Shown: positions 46,252 to 58,832, counted from the stretch's first letter. The stretch is 64,000 nucleotides of DNA from Sparassis latifolia (GCA_018466975.1 CM031561.1:2976001-3040000), one strand, 5' to 3'. The notes: generated from the sequence alone by a model not told the origin. Made by a program: numbers and translations.

Positions 46252-48284
46252 ATGAGCTCCAGCGGTGGTCTTTCCCGGAGACGGGTCCCCAACTCTTCCT
46301 CCTCTCCCGTCGACGACGACGATCATGATGCATGGGGCCTTAACGGCACATCTTCCAACGGAAACGGTACTCCCGTACCGCAGCAGGGGTCCGTCTCCAA
46401 CCTCTCGCATGGAGGTTCGGCTTTCCAGGGAGGCAGCAAGATCGCGTACGACCCTCGGGACTTAGAGCGCAGCGACGAGGACGCCCGCCAAGGCGGCAAG
46501 GCTCCTCGATTAACTATCATGGAAGAGGTACTCCTACTCGGACTGAAGGACAAGCAGGTGAGTCTCGTCCATACCGTGCAAGATCTTTGCCCGCACGGGA
46601 CTTCGGCTTGCATGTTGCATGCATGCATGCTGACTTGAATGACCGGAGATTGGTGTCGCTCGCATTCACGGAGAAAGTCCCATCCACTGGGAGATCCGTC
46701 GCCGCTGGTGTCCGTCACCTTTCTGTGTATATGTAACCGTCTCAAAGTCAAACGCCTCGGGTCAAACTTTAACACGGGCATGCGGGTCGAGATATTCGTG
46801 CATGGATACTGGAATGTGCGACGCTTGCTGTTTTCTGACTCTCGGACTCTGGTGCACTCGTGGTGGCATCAGTCATAGAGCGCGGTTGCCACCACCGCTG
46901 CTGGCTCTGCAGCGGCCGTGTCGTTGCAGAGGTGGCGACAGCGCCGGACCCTGCAACGCAGCCACGCATGCTTCAGAAACTTGGCGACCGCCGTCGACAG
47001 CCATGCTCAGCGTCTTAGACGCCGGCTGGCACAGGCGCCAACCGTCGGCGACAATGGTGGCATTGACGAGGGCTTACTGCGCGCGAGAAGGCGCCCCACT
47101 GGCCGCTTGAAGCATCGCGTTGTTACTGTATTGTTGTCACTGCTTTCATTGTGAGACCCTGTGTCGCAAACGCTAATACGCGTATTTGATACGAGTATTT
47201 GATATGCATTTTTCTAGTGGATGGGATGTCTGGATTCGCAACCCGAAGCTGAAAGAGATCATGCCGTTTCTTCCTATGTCTGTTGGTGCGGAGTATCTCG
47301 GCACCGCATGGGTGTTCTGGCACACGACGTTCGCGCTCTGACCTTTACTTTCGTTCATGCCAGGGCTACTTATCCTTCTGGAACGACAACATCTCGTACG
47401 CCCTGCGGGGGTGCATCCTCATCGAGCTCGCCCTCCGACGACGAATCGCCCTCGTACGAGACCCAAATCGGCGGCAACTGCCCCCAGCTGAACGCGTACT
47501 GGAGGTGATCGACGACCGGCAGACGGGCGAGACACTCCTCGACGAGACGCTGCGAATGATGAAGGCGCAGGAGGGCGAGCGGATGGCGGTGAATACCTGG
47601 ATAGACCTCTTGAGCGGTACGTGCCTTCCACTTCGACGCAGGCAGCCGCTCACCGGGCGCTGGCGCCCAGGCGAGACTTGGAACGTGATGAAGATCGGTT
47701 TCCAGCTGAAGCAGGTCCGGGAGCGGCTCGCCAAGGGGCTCGTCGACAAGGGCGTGCTGCGCACCGAGAAGCGCAACTTTCTCCTCTTCGACATGGCGAC
47801 ACATCCTGTCGCCGACGTGCGCACGAAGGAGGCCATCGTCTCGCGGGTGGTTGCGTTATTGACCGCGACGACGTCCGCCGTGCCTGCAGTGGCGCTGGGG
47901 AAGGAGGGCACGCAGTGTCGCGCCGCGCGCGGTGTCTGTCTCGTGTGCGCTGCGTATGCGGCGAGCGTGCTCGACAACGCGTTCGGGCGGCTGACGTACG
48001 AGGAGCGCGAGGGCGCGTTTCAGCGCTGCGACGATATCCTCGCCGACTTCTCGTGCTGGCCTTTTGGGGGCGCGAGCACTGCCAACGGAAAGGCCGGCGG
48101 GTCCACGCGCAAGCGTGATGCTGCGCGGATTGGCATGGGCAGTTCGGCGATGGGTGGGCGCGAGGCGGTACAGGGGCTAGTTAACGAGGTGAAAAAGGAG
48201 ATGGTCGGTGGCGAGGAGGACCTGTCGTTCGAGCTCGTCGCCGGCGTGCTGGAGGTGCTGTCCAAACTGGATTCTTTGCTGTGA
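46252..48284 (+). CDS. VPS74: VPS74/GOLPH3 (GPP34) homologue
   Basis: Three exons, 46252-46557, 47364-47616 and 47671-48284 (1173 bp, 390 residues plus stop). After a Ser/Asp-rich disordered N-terminus comes the GPP34 fold: LTIMEEVLLLGLKDKQ, interrupted by intron 1, then GYLSFWNDNISYALRGCILI and ELALRRRIALVRD, a central helical part, MKIGFQLKQVRERLAKGLVD, the hairpin GVLRTEKRNFLLFDMATHPV, and the C-terminal helical bundle. The family is a PI4P-binding peripheral Golgi protein that retains glycosyltransferases in the cisternae, important for protein glycosylation and cell wall. Intron 1 is 806 bp, many times the local norm, and falls inside the most conserved block; intron 2 is 54 bp. The ATG at 46252 is the first Met before the conserved region that keeps frame. 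Confidence 0.92.
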
Positions 48285-48791
48285 TATTATTTCCTTTCCT
48301 CTGTCATGACTGTGATGTCCGTACCTCATTTATGTCGTTTACAGAACTTGTTTATACGCTAGTGAGACCTGCATTTATTCGCCCTCTTGTCTTCACGTCA
48401 CCGATTTGGCCAGCTTCCATGCTCTGCATCTTTGCTCCTTCTTGCACCACCACTTCACCGGCAACTTCTAAGGTTGCGAGCCCATGAGACCGTATTCGTG
48501 AAGAGGACGTACCGTTCCCGCGGTAATGCCTCCCGAACTTAATCACTTCGGCCCATCTTGCGCTCGGGTTTGAGCGCCTGCTTGCTCTGCCAGGCATTTG
48601 TTCCATACGGAGAGTCTCAGTTCAAGGCTCAGATACGTGAGACATACGTCGCGTTCCTCCACGTGCCGGTACGCCTTCCCTGACCCTTCGCTATCGCTGC
48701 CAGGCTCTCCATTCCCGTGAGTGATCTCTGAGCCTCTAGTTTTTCCCTGTCATAGACAATAAGATTCATCAATTTATCACTTCACTTCACG
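48285..48791. other. Intergenic region upstream of BTB copy 2
   Basis: No coding signal or repeat recognised. Confidence 0.4.
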
Positions 48792-49831
48792 ATGTCTGTA
48801 TCTCTTGCAGAACCACGCCCAAGTTCCAGCAGCCGCAGCCTTGCAGAGGATGATGGCGAGCTACAGCAGGATGCAGATTTCTGGTTCGCAGATGGCTCGA
48901 TCGTCCTCATCGCGGAGAACGCCACGTTTCGTGTCCACCAAGGCGTGTTTTCCAGACATTCCGAAGTATTTCGCGATCTCTTCACAGTTCCTCAGCCCCA
49001 CGACGAGCAGAGCGTGTACGGCTGCCCCGTGGTTCGCCTTTACGATTCTCCGATCGACTTGCGATACCTGCGCGTCTTGTACGATGGTAGAAAGTAGGGT
49101 TACATCCTCTATACAGTGCTTGTAAACCGGCTTTAGCTGAAGACATTTACAGGCATTCTGTGAAGCAGGAACCGAGGCTCGAGTTCTCCGAAGTGGAAGC
49201 GCTGGTCAGGCTCGCACACAAATATGAACTTAACGAGCTGCGGGAAGAAGGCGTGCAGCGTATCAAGGCCGTCTTCACGGATGATTTCACCGTATATTCG
49301 GGATCGGATGAGGTCGGTCGCCCACGTCTTTTCCTACGGCCATCGGATGCCATATCAGTGGTGAAGTTGGCCCATCTCACCCAGGAGCTCACCTTGCTAC
49401 CTCTAGCGCTCTACGACTGCGCCAGACTCAGCGCGACGCAGCTCATGGAAGGCGTCTCTCTCGCGAACGGCACCATCGACCGCCTGTCTCAGGAAGATCT
49501 GGCCAAGTGTATCGATGGCAAGTCCGTCCTGACGCACAAACGCGCGATGGTGATTTTGGGCACGTTCGTTAAGGGGAGCCATGAGCGTGTGCACAGTCTG
49601 CAGTGCGCTACCAACCTCCGCGTGTTGCTGCTCAGCCTCACTGACAAGCTCCCTATGGGGTGTCACCCTCTAAAATGTCTGCGCGATTATATCGACAAAA
49701 GTTGCGAATGGGGCCGTCAGGTCATGCACGCAAAGCACCTCGAGAGCAGACGGGAGATCTGGAGGGACCCACCTTCGTATTTCGGCTTGGACGACCGGGA
49801 CAAGCTCCGTACTGCAGGAGCTTCGGCGTGA
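48792..49831 (+). CDS. BTB/POZ-domain protein, copy 2
   Basis: Exons 48792-49093 and 49153-49831 (326 residues plus stop) with a 59-bp intron at the same position and phase as in copy 1 (after LYDGRK, before HSVKQEPRLEF). The BTB domain shows FWFADGSIVLIAENATFRVH, GVFSRHSEVFRDLF and GCPVVRLYD; the post-BTB half begins VEALVRLAHKYELNELREEG and ends PPSYFGLDD. Compared with copy 1, one of two Leu in LLLRVLYDG is missing and the C-terminal Cys pair (LCEEC) is replaced by a segment with a single Cys. Paralogue of the genes at 30768 and 50498; the tandem position next to copy 3 suggests local duplication. Its substrate or partner is unknown. Confidence 0.85.
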
Positions 49832-50497
49832 GGTGAGGTAATGTCCTTGCACGCTGGCCTATTCATATTGACGTTATGAAGGTTATCACGGCTCTGAATC
49901 GCGATTCATGACTGAAGCTGAAGATTAGGAACGCATTGCGAGATTGACAGAATTTCTCTGACTCTGCATCGTACGTCTCAACTCGCACACCTGTCTCACC
50001 GTTGTTCCGCTGTACTGCATACAGATTAATTGCCTCGTCGAGGACCCCTTCATTAAACCCAGAGTTGTGCTCTCGCAGTGATACCTGGGCATCAACCAAT
50101 GGGATAGTAGATAGTCGAATGGTTTTTGCCTCGTCATGCAGCCAGAGACAGGACTCGTGATCGGATGTACTTCCTCTGATCTCTTTTCCTTACCGTTGAC
50201 CTGCAGTTCATCGGAAGTAGGCTTTTAAGTTGGAGGAGATATATTTCGGACCGCTGGTATTGTATCGTGCCTCTGGTTCTGAAATGTGCCTTCAATCTTT
50301 TGTCTCATGTATCAGTTGTGGAGCCTTGTCCCAGAGATGCGTATCAGATATACTATCAGATACACTCGGCCCCGTGTGAACAAGGCGCTACGCTCGTGCC
50401 ACTCATCTCGGCTCACCTTGTACTTGTCCACATATATGGGCTCCATTCCGACCTAGTAGACCAGAGAAGAGCCATCCTTTTGTACAGATCGTCCACC
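49832..50497. other. Intergenic region between BTB copies 2 and 3
   Basis: No supported gene. A plus frame running through 50267-51121 overlaps copy 3 in another register and is not real. Confidence 0.4.
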
Positions 50498-51599
50498 ATG
50501 CTCACTGATTTCCAGATCTTACTCGGATTTCTTATCTGTGTTTGCCTCCTCTACCGCTTCAGGCATCTCTTTACAGATGATGAACCCCCACCGGAACCGT
50601 CAGATATAACGGTGAATAAAGAGTTCTGGAAATATGGCGGAGACGTCTTCCTCGATGCTCAGAATAGTACCCGCTTCCGTGTCCACAAGGACGTACTCAT
50701 TCGCAATTCCGACGTATTTCGCACTGATCTCCAAGTGCTGGACTCTCGACGCGCCGATGCGGATATCGTTGATGGTTGTCCTGTCCTCTACGTGGCGGAT
50801 TATCCCGATGATCTTATATATCTGCTGCGTGTGTTCTACGACGACAGAGCGTGCGTGCTATCTATATGCCCTTCTGAGGCCGATTTCTCTTCCGCACACT
50901 TATCGAGTTCACAGCAATCGAATGGCGTCGCGCGGTCTTTGCGTGCTTATGGAAGTGGAGGCACTTACCAGGATGGCGATCAAGTACCAGGTTGCCGACG
51001 TGCGGAACGACTGTGTGTCGCGGATGAGGTCGTTCTTCACGGACCAGTTTGCGGATTGGGACAAACACATGAGTCATGGCGGTTTAAGAAGCGATTCGAT
51101 CAGATTGGAGGCGCAGAATGAGGCGATCTCCGCGGTAAACCTCGCCCGCCTCACGGGTCAACACTCCATGCTGCCCACGGCTCTGTTGCTGTGTTGCGAT
51201 ATACCTCAAGACGAGCTCGCGGCAGGCGTACGCCTTCGAAACGGCAGGCTCGATCGCTTGTCTCCTGAGGACCTCAAGAAGTGCGAGGAGGGCAGGAAGA
51301 CTATCAAGAAGGCACACCTTGTTGGACGGGGTCAAATCTGCCACTTCGGTACTGCGGGCTCGGATTGCCCTCGCAAGTGGGCATGTGCGGAGGTCTTAGC
51401 AGGCTGGCTGTCCACCGATCGAATTGCCTTGGAGCGCTGCAGCGATCAGTTTAATCTGGCGGAGCACGAACTCTGCGATTACTACAAGCTGTGCGAACAG
51501 TGCAGTGTAACCGTGCGGGCAAGCATCATTGATTATCGGCGGGCATTCTGGAAAATGCTGCCCTCCTTCTTTAAGCTTGGTGATTGGCCGCAGCTTTAG
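50498..51599 (+). CDS. BTB/POZ-domain protein, copy 3, with N-terminal membrane segment
   Basis: Exons 50498-50850 and 50915-51599 (345 residues plus stop); the 64-bp intron has the same position and phase as in the other two copies. Unlike them, it starts with a hydrophobic segment, ILLGFLICVCLLYRF (about residues 7-21), that could be a signal anchor, followed by an acidic Pro-rich linker. The BTB core is divergent: GGDVFLDAQNSTRFRVHKDV, LIRNSDVFRTDL and GCPVLYVADYPDDLIYLLRV. The second half keeps LMEVEALTRMAIKYQVADVR, ISAVNLARLTGQHSMLPTAL and a Cys pair (LCEQC) before LPSFFKL. The hydrophobic start suggests membrane association, an unusual feature for this family. The ATG at 50498 was chosen because it is in frame, but a start after the hydrophobic stretch cannot be excluded. 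Confidence 0.8.
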
Positions 51600-52727
51600 G
51601 TCGTCGTGGAAGGTGAGCTTACTTTGAGCAGCTGTACATGGCGGAAAATTGAGCTGACGCTCCGAATACAGTCGAATATCATGAAACCAGCGCCTGCGTA
51701 ACCGTGACTCCCGAACGACTCGCTTTTTCACGTACACTCTACCATTGTTTCTCATCTTCTCCGTCAGAATCACTTGTCTTAGCCTCTCTAGTCGACGTCC
51801 GTCGAATCTCTGGTGTCGCCATCTCCGCTAGTATCCAGATGCGCGTTCTTCAAAGTCGCCAATGGGCTACTGCGCATCCCCTCTTCCTCCTGAATAACGC
51901 CTTCCGCTCTCGAAGTGCTCTGGATTTTCCCTGCTCTCCAATATCTACGATTCTATCGACACTATCGATCTTCGTCATCGCCGTTCGCCTTCGGTCGCCT
52001 TGTCTTATTCAGGGCCTCAGGCATACCTCACCGCGTTCTCTACGCGTTGATAGATCGGACATTTACTTGTGTACTCGTTATGTGTTGTTATGTTGTCCTG
52101 TCGTCGTCCAGTGTTCATTGCTTTCACCACAAACTGACCAATCTGCGTAGGTTAGAGATATGCTCTCGCGTTCAGTACTGTTGTTCTAGTGTCTGCATCC
52201 CGCTTAACGAGTGGTCTGCTCTCGAATTCTACCCCTTCCTCATACGTATTCTCGTCATTGCTGCTGTACTGCTCGCTCTGTTACGTCGTGGCTGTACCCT
52301 GTTTGGCTCTGGGATAGGTGTACAACGTATCCTGTTCTTTGTGCTCGTGCTATGTTGCTTGCTCTGGCTCATAATTATCATTGTTCTGAAGTCTACTACT
52401 TTGACGGGGCAAGAATCTGGATGAGCCAGTGTCGAAACCATAGTAGCACTGGTCCATGAGCAGCGTCTAAGCTGATTGTGCTGACCATGACAACACCAGC
52501 TGCTCTGTACACCGCCGTTCCTGCCGGAGATCCGCCCGAGACTTTACAACTGAGATTAGATGAGAGTCAATGTAGATAACCCAGAGGCATCAGCCTGATT
52601 ATCAGGTTGAAATCTACGCCCTGAGAGCGGTGTGAGAACTGTCCGATATCCCTGTGAGGTCCTGGCGAGATATCAGTAGGAGCATTCAACAGACAATCTG
52701 AGGCTCTCGACGTGTTGCTCTAGTGGG
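51600..52727. other. Stretch without a supported gene
   Basis: A plus frame at 51915-52424 encodes hydrophobic runs (LIRILVIAAVLLALLRRG; ILFFVLVLCCLLWLIIIIVL) but has no ATG at its start and no recognised family. The segment after about 52440 may hold the end of the mobile cassette to the right; I could not find terminal inverted repeats. Confidence 0.3.
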
Positions 52728-55700
52728 TTACATGTCCATAACATCTGCATCTGCACTAGTAATGTCAACCCCTCCTGTGCCGTCACCATCTATCATACCA
52801 TGCTCCTCTACTCCCTGCGTCGGCACCACCAGTAGTGATCCCTTGAGCCGAGCATCCCCTAACCTGGATTCCTTGGCTTGCTTGTTCTTATTCTTGGTGG
52901 CCTTTGTTTTCGCAATGGTCTCTGCCCGTCTCGCTGGACCTGTCATGCGTAGATTGGCCGCAAGCTCGTTGTGCTTGGCGCGCCGATCGGTGAAGTATCG
53001 TATAGGTGCAGTGAGCGCGCGCGGTAGGGTCTGTCGAATGAGGGAGGCATTGTGGAGGGCATGCATGTTGAGCAGATAGCGATTGTCATTCGTATGTTCA
53101 ATGCATTTTCGCTTCTTGTCACTTTTCTGCCGCTCTTGCATCACAAACTCTGCGCCTTCGATAATCGCACATTTACCATCCGCGCAGTCATGTTGCGCAT
53201 TGAAGATGAACAGTATGTTCTATTTATTTCGGTGTTAGAGCAGCATGTATCGTACTTGCTAGGGTGACTCACCTTTGGATTGACAAAATGTATTTGGTCC
53301 GTTCGTGATAGGATGGGCATATTGAGTCGTGAATCACAGACATCAGCGATGGAAAACTCCTCTATAACGACCACTGAGGTGTCCGCCATTATCGACATCT
53401 GCAAGAGAGCCAGAATCTTAAAGATACGGCCCGACCTCGGGGATCCCTGCAGGAGTGAGCAGCCCGACGTGAAGCGGTTCGTGTACGGCTCACCTCAGAG
53501 TCTTGAAAGAACACCCATGAACCTGCTTTACATGCGTCATGCGAACGGGAGATCACATATTTACCATGTGCCCATTCGAGAGTCGCGTCAAAGCCATGGA
53601 GTTCTTGCGTCTCCAACCGAGACCACAGTTGTGCCAGGACCTCCTTGCCCGAGCCCGGCATGTGCTTCTTCCGAGGCAGGAGTTTAACACTTCCTGCTCT
53701 GATCTTCGCTGTATCAACCCATCCGAGACGGCGCTGCAGTTCACTGTTGCCCTCGAGAAACGTGCGGACATTACGTCCTGCTTGCACCCATTGACCTGCC
53801 TTGTTCTCCCACCAACCGCCACTCACCTGGTGCTTGAAACGCTCCATATCGCTCAAGGTAACTGCTATGTCATGGCTCGGCGCAAGATGGTTGGAGAGGA
53901 CACTACACATGCGGAAAATAGCATTCCAACATTCGAAGACTTCGGTTGAGAATAACACTGCTGGGCCATGGCGACGAACATCTTCTTTGAGGTGTGTGAG
54001 GACATGGAGCTTCATCTTGACAATAATGCGGCGAGGATCGACAAGTGCCCAGATGTCAAGCACATTACCAACTAAAATCTCGAGATCCATCTAGTCTGTG
54101 TCAGCTGCAGAATTCCCTTCACACCGTGGTTAACGTACCAGATAGTTCTCCATATCCTTGATCTCGGGATACCATATCAGAGCGCCCAGCTCGCCGGTAG
54201 CCTTCCATAAGTCAAAAATCACGTCAGAGCTCAGATTGTCCTGCAGATGGAAAACGGTCAGTTGCTGGAGCGCCTTGAAGTGCTTTCCGATCAGAGAGTT
54301 CTTGTATTGTATGATGTACTGTGCTCGGATAGGCGGCAGTGTCAATCCGTCAATGGCAGAAGATTGGAGACGGACTGCAAACTGTTCCTCCTTCTTCTTG
54401 TCCCACACCTTGTTCATATCATGCCAGACGTACTTGTCATTGCCTAGAAGATATGTATGCAGAATCTCGAGGGCGTTGTCAGTGTGGGAATTGATACCTG
54501 CAGTGGGGGGTGCAAGAATCACATGCAGTCAGTTAAGATTGTGCCGAAAGGATGGAGTAAGCATCAATTCCGACTAGTCGAACATACCGTCTGCCTTCAG
54601 CAATGGATTGAAGTGATCACCAGGGCGAAGATTGGTGCGTCCCGCTAGAACAAAGATATCAGTGGAATATATATTGGATAATGGAATGCTACGCACGGTG
54701 TTCAGCTGGGAGTGCATTGTATGAATTCTCAGGTTGAGAGATAACCCAGTTCATCAACTCCCCTTGAATCTCCCGTTTGATATCAAGTTTGATCTGAGCC
54801 TTTGCATCTCTGGACAGACGGCACTTTAGCCTTTCATCACGAGTGGTGGGGCTTGATATTCTGATTTGCTGCATCTCGCGTGCCTTGACAATTAGCTGGT
54901 CAATCCAGTATGTCGCGATCTTGTCCTTGATGCCTGTCGACATCTGTATTGCATCAACAGCATCTTGCACGCCAAGACATGCAGTTCGGAACTGCTGTTC
55001 AATGGTCCGCCAGGTCTCCTCCAACGTGCGTGATACACCAGGCTGAAAATGATATGAGTGACGGAAGTGCGTAAAAAAGAAACACAAGCCTGACACAGAA
55101 GTGGGCATGATAGCCATCATTCGTCTCTCTGTCTTCCTCTGATCCACCCATTTTGTCATAACGGCAGTTGAACTTGCCTTTAGCTCCCACAATAGATGCG
55201 GACTCAGCTTGTTGAGGATTATCTGCCGGCAGGACATGCGCGAGAACCCGAAACATAATCTCCTGTTCCAGCTCACAATCATATGCCTTATGCCACTTAT
55301 CCGACCGCCTGAAGAATAGAAGATCAGTTGAGGGGTTTGTTTGGAGATAACAGAGAACTGTACTTACATATCCCGAAAATGCGCCGCAAATAGCTCCGAT
55401 GTCGATGCATGAGGCGATGTCGCTGAAAATCGTACAAAGTACTCCTGAGCTCGTTTCTCATGTGGCAAACTTGCATTGGCAACATAGATGTTTGTATGAG
55501 GATTGTAAGATTTACTGACATTCCCAGAAACGCTCGTCACCCCAAGGCACGGCTCGGATGGTAAACATTGGTCTTCCCTTTGCAACTTCTCTGAGGGGAT
55601 GGGGCATCTTTGTTCTCCAGATACTAGAGCATTCTGACATTCATGATGGTAGGATGAAGACTGCTCCGAAAAGCATTTTGGTGAACAGAGCGACTTACCA

Positions 55701-57307
55701 GCAAATGATATCTTGTATTGCTGCTGTAGGTCGAGTACATTGTACTGAAGCTCTTCCGCAGGCACAAGACGCGAAGGGCCATAGGTAACCGTAAACTGAG
55801 CACTCTATCGCCACGGAGAAGGTATTCACATTAGCTGGTATCAATGAAAATACAGCGGGTAGTATTGCGCACCACATGGTCGTACTCCACGTCATACAAT
55901 TGAGCATGTACTTTGCTCTGGAAAACAACCCATCTCAGAGGTACCACAAACTCACCTGTTCCGAGTTGCGCCAGCTCGTCGACATAGAAGTGTCGATGGC
56001 CGGCGTTCTTCCAATCTGCCCACATTGGAGAGAGGTCGTTATCACACACCTCTTGTAGCCACTTGCCGGCCTGCCAAAACTCTGAAATAGATTCTGAGAT
56101 CTCAGGATAGACATGAATGAATGGCCGGACAAGTGGATTGGCCCAATCCTGGAAGCATGTCACAGCCATGCATCCACCAGACGTTCGAAATCCTTACCAA
56201 TGCAAACAGTCGAGCGGGATGGTTCATGAAGAATTTGTTGCCAAGAGAAGAAGTATGTGGCTCTGTTATTATGTTCATCTCCTGAGTCAACCGTGCCTGC
56301 ATCTTCCGGAGCGCAGAGAATGAAGGAACCTGGGGAGTATCACATTCACGCATTACCCATAGGATGGTTTTGAGGTGATCATCTGACAGTCGTAGGCGTG
56401 GCAAGTTGTCCAGCAAGTCAAGCATGAACATCTGATGTAGCAAAAACATGTCTCATTTGCATTGAGTACGTGAGTTGTTAGTCCAAGGAGGGCGAACCGT
56501 TTTTGACCCATGTGGCGCCCAGTCGCCTTCCTGTTCCATCGACTCAGCGCCTTCGACTCCTGCTTCCTCTTCATCCTCGTTATTCTCATCATCAATGAGT
56601 CCTGGTGAGGCATTCATTTTCATGTATCGTGTATTAATTGTAGAACAATTGTACTTGCCTCTAAGTTGCAGAACTGCAATTGCATCGAACACTTGAATCA
56701 TTTGAGCTGTCCTGCACCGTGGAGACAGTTGCCGCTGTGCTCAAGCTTGATGCACTGAACATCATTTGACCGAAGAGATCATGATCATAGTACTGCAATT
56801 CCCTCAGCTCTTGAGCAAGAGCTGTTCGTGTGTTGGTATCCACGACTTCTCGGCCTGCTGAGAAGAAGATCGCTGACCGCAGCATCCAGGATCTCATTGC
56901 CATGGACAACTGCATCATTAAATGGATTACAGTTGGGAGGTGGTATATTCTCCTCATCTTCACTGTCAGAGACTAGAAACTGATCTGCAACGGACAGAGT
57001 TGCAGGACCAGCCAGACTTTCTGGCCCTGCGATCACAGTCACAGCCATGGAGGACGAAGTACCCTGTACACCACCATTATAGGATTTGCATGCAAGCAGG
57101 TGCACTTTTGTCTTCCGGTGTCCTGAGATGTATGACCTTTGGATAATCTTCGTTCTTCTCAGGTGAGATGAACACGGGAGACACTTTAGCTCGGCCGAGC
57201 TCTCTGGAATAGCCTCAAATTCTACCTTCAAAATCCATATTCAGTGTCATCTGAAGAATCCACCTGACCATACCAGCTACAACCTCTGCCGAGAGCACTT
57301 TTGGCAT
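52728..57307 (-). CDS. Very large basidiomycete repeat-family protein, probable mobile-element protein
   Basis: Many exons on minus. A likely start is the ATG at 57307: an 8-codon exon (57284-57307), a candidate intron, then a segment with a C2H2-like finger (ELKCLPC..SGHRKTKVH). Further blocks include MLDLLDNLPRLRLSDDHLKT (about 56420), GHRHFYVDELAQLGTGEFVV (about 55980), EILHTYLLGNDKYVWHDMN (about 54460), MKLHVLTHLKEDVRRHGPAV with LFSTEVFECWNAIFRMCSVL (about 53990), SGGWWEN (about 53820), and a C-terminal region from 53144 (YLLNMHALHNASLIRQTLP) to the stop at 52728. I recognise the pattern as a dispersed, high-copy family of basidiomycete genomes with features suggesting transposition; membership of a named transposase superfamily (KDZ, Plavaka or other) is not established here. 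Exon joins were not all verified and some stops may be real. Confidence 0.6.
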
Positions 57308-57515
57308 GCTGTGGACGCTCTGGTGGATGGACACTTTCTCGAGATTCAAGTTAACACGTGATCAGTGGACTTAGAAGTTCGTTTTATCAGCCGTTTTGCT
57401 TTCCTTCTCAACATTCTTGACCGTCCGCTGGTCCTTTTATTTCTTCCTTTTCGTCTTCAACATTGACATCCATTTTTCAAAATAGGTCTTTTACATTCCT
57501 TTCATCAACCTCCGA

Positions 57516-58832
57516 ATGTCCGACCCACTTTATGATGTTCCAAGCTCACCAATCCAGGGTCTGTCACCAAGTCCGACATCTGAGCCATCCGAGCTTGCCT
57601 TGGGTGCTAGTAGCACGAGCCAGCCTCATGACATAGATGGCTTTAGTGCGAGGTCCTCTAGCACTGATGGTACCTTTGATGACGTTGTCCCGAGGACACA
57701 TAAGCGTCCTGCAGAGGACATGTCACAGTTTGCGGAGTCCGCTGCACGGAATGTCAAGCTTTGCCCTGCAAACAGACAGGCCATACTTGACTTTGCTAAG
57801 GTGAGGATGATGCTTGAAGATGCTCTGCAACTCACCTCTGGTACAGCTTCCTGACGCAGAGCAGATTATCATGCTCAATGCAAATGTGCTCAAGATCATG
57901 GAAAAGCAGAATGAGGTCATGCCTGTTGAACCTGCATTCAAGGTCCCCGACAGTATCTCTGTGAGTCACTGGCAGCTCTAACCAGTTTGTTCGCACTGAC
58001 AACCTGTGCCCGAAACCTTCAGAACTACATTAAAAGCGAAGCAAGGCTTTTGGTTGTATCACCCAGCTTATCAGCATACATTGAGAAAGAAGAACCAATC
58101 CATCTGCTCGAAGTAAGTGGTCCTCTGATGTCGAGTGAGACGAGACCTCCCTGCAATGTATATTCCACCAGGAAAAGCTGAAGAGCAAGACCACGTGGAA
58201 CCTCCCGCTACTGAAAGAGGACTTGTACAAATGGGACACAATCCTCGCCGATTGCCGCAAGAAAATGAACAATGCACGGCACGCATTGAAGAAGGCAGTA
58301 AGTCCTTCCAGTTCCTACAAGCTCATCTTGTCTTAGGCATCTGCTGCAGATCACGGAAAGCATCCCAACCCAAGGCGACAAGGACAATTCGGGTGACGTC
58401 TCCGAGTGTGAAGACATCCTTGAGCTTTGCCAGAAAATCTTGAAGAGTGTTGTGAAGAACGGCCAGAGTCCCTCCGTTGAGATGCTCGCGAGGGTCTCAT
58501 TCCTTGTATGTCCTCATCTGACGTCCTGTCTTCTGGAATTCTCATGCTGCCATTTGGATTGAAGAGACATTGCTACATCCAATTTACCAAGACCAAGCGA
58601 TCAGCCGATGATTTCTGGCCGTACGTGGACACCGAGCTCGTGCACATCCGCGAGAAGCACAAGAATGATGAGAAGAAGATGTCGAAGTATGTTCTCTCCA
58701 CACCACAGCAGCAGCGCTCTAACTTGCCTTTATAGGATGTTTGCACAGATTCTCGACAACGATCAGTTGCTCTATGGCCGTGTGGACATCGCCACCAATA
58801 TGGCTCAAGCTCTTACAACTCGAGGGGCTTAA
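57516..58832 (+). CDS. Partner protein divergent from the large repeat-family gene
   Basis: Seven exons (57516-57800, 57847-57960, 58023-58112, 58172-58297, 58350-58505, 58565-58686, 58736-58832) total 990 bp, 329 residues plus stop, all in phase. The N-terminus is Ser/Pro-rich, with PRTHKRPAED resembling a basic nuclear signal. After NRQAILDFAKLPD comes a mainly helical protein: IIMLNANVLKIMEKQNEV, KSKTTWNLPLLKEDLYKWD, ILELCQKILKSVVKNG, then DFWPYVDTELVHIREKHKND, MFAQILDNDQLLYG. The last blocks recall small proteins regularly found beside the large family encoded on the opposite strand. Only 208 bp separates the two start codons, so they probably share a bidirectional promoter and form one cassette. 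Function is unknown; a role as transposition accessory or regulator is inference. The family link is from memory. Confidence 0.7.

Noticed and set aside
50267..51121. A 284-codon plus frame over the third BTB gene
   Set aside because: Correct only for exon 1; it runs through the intron and reads the post-BTB half out of frame. The two-exon model fits the paralogues.
51915..52424. A 169-codon hydrophobic open frame
   Set aside because: Starts without ATG, no homologous family recognised, low-complexity hydrophobic runs; likely chance.
53539..54094. Plus-strand frames of about 100-136 codons
   Set aside because: Antisense of the conserved minus-strand repeat-family protein.
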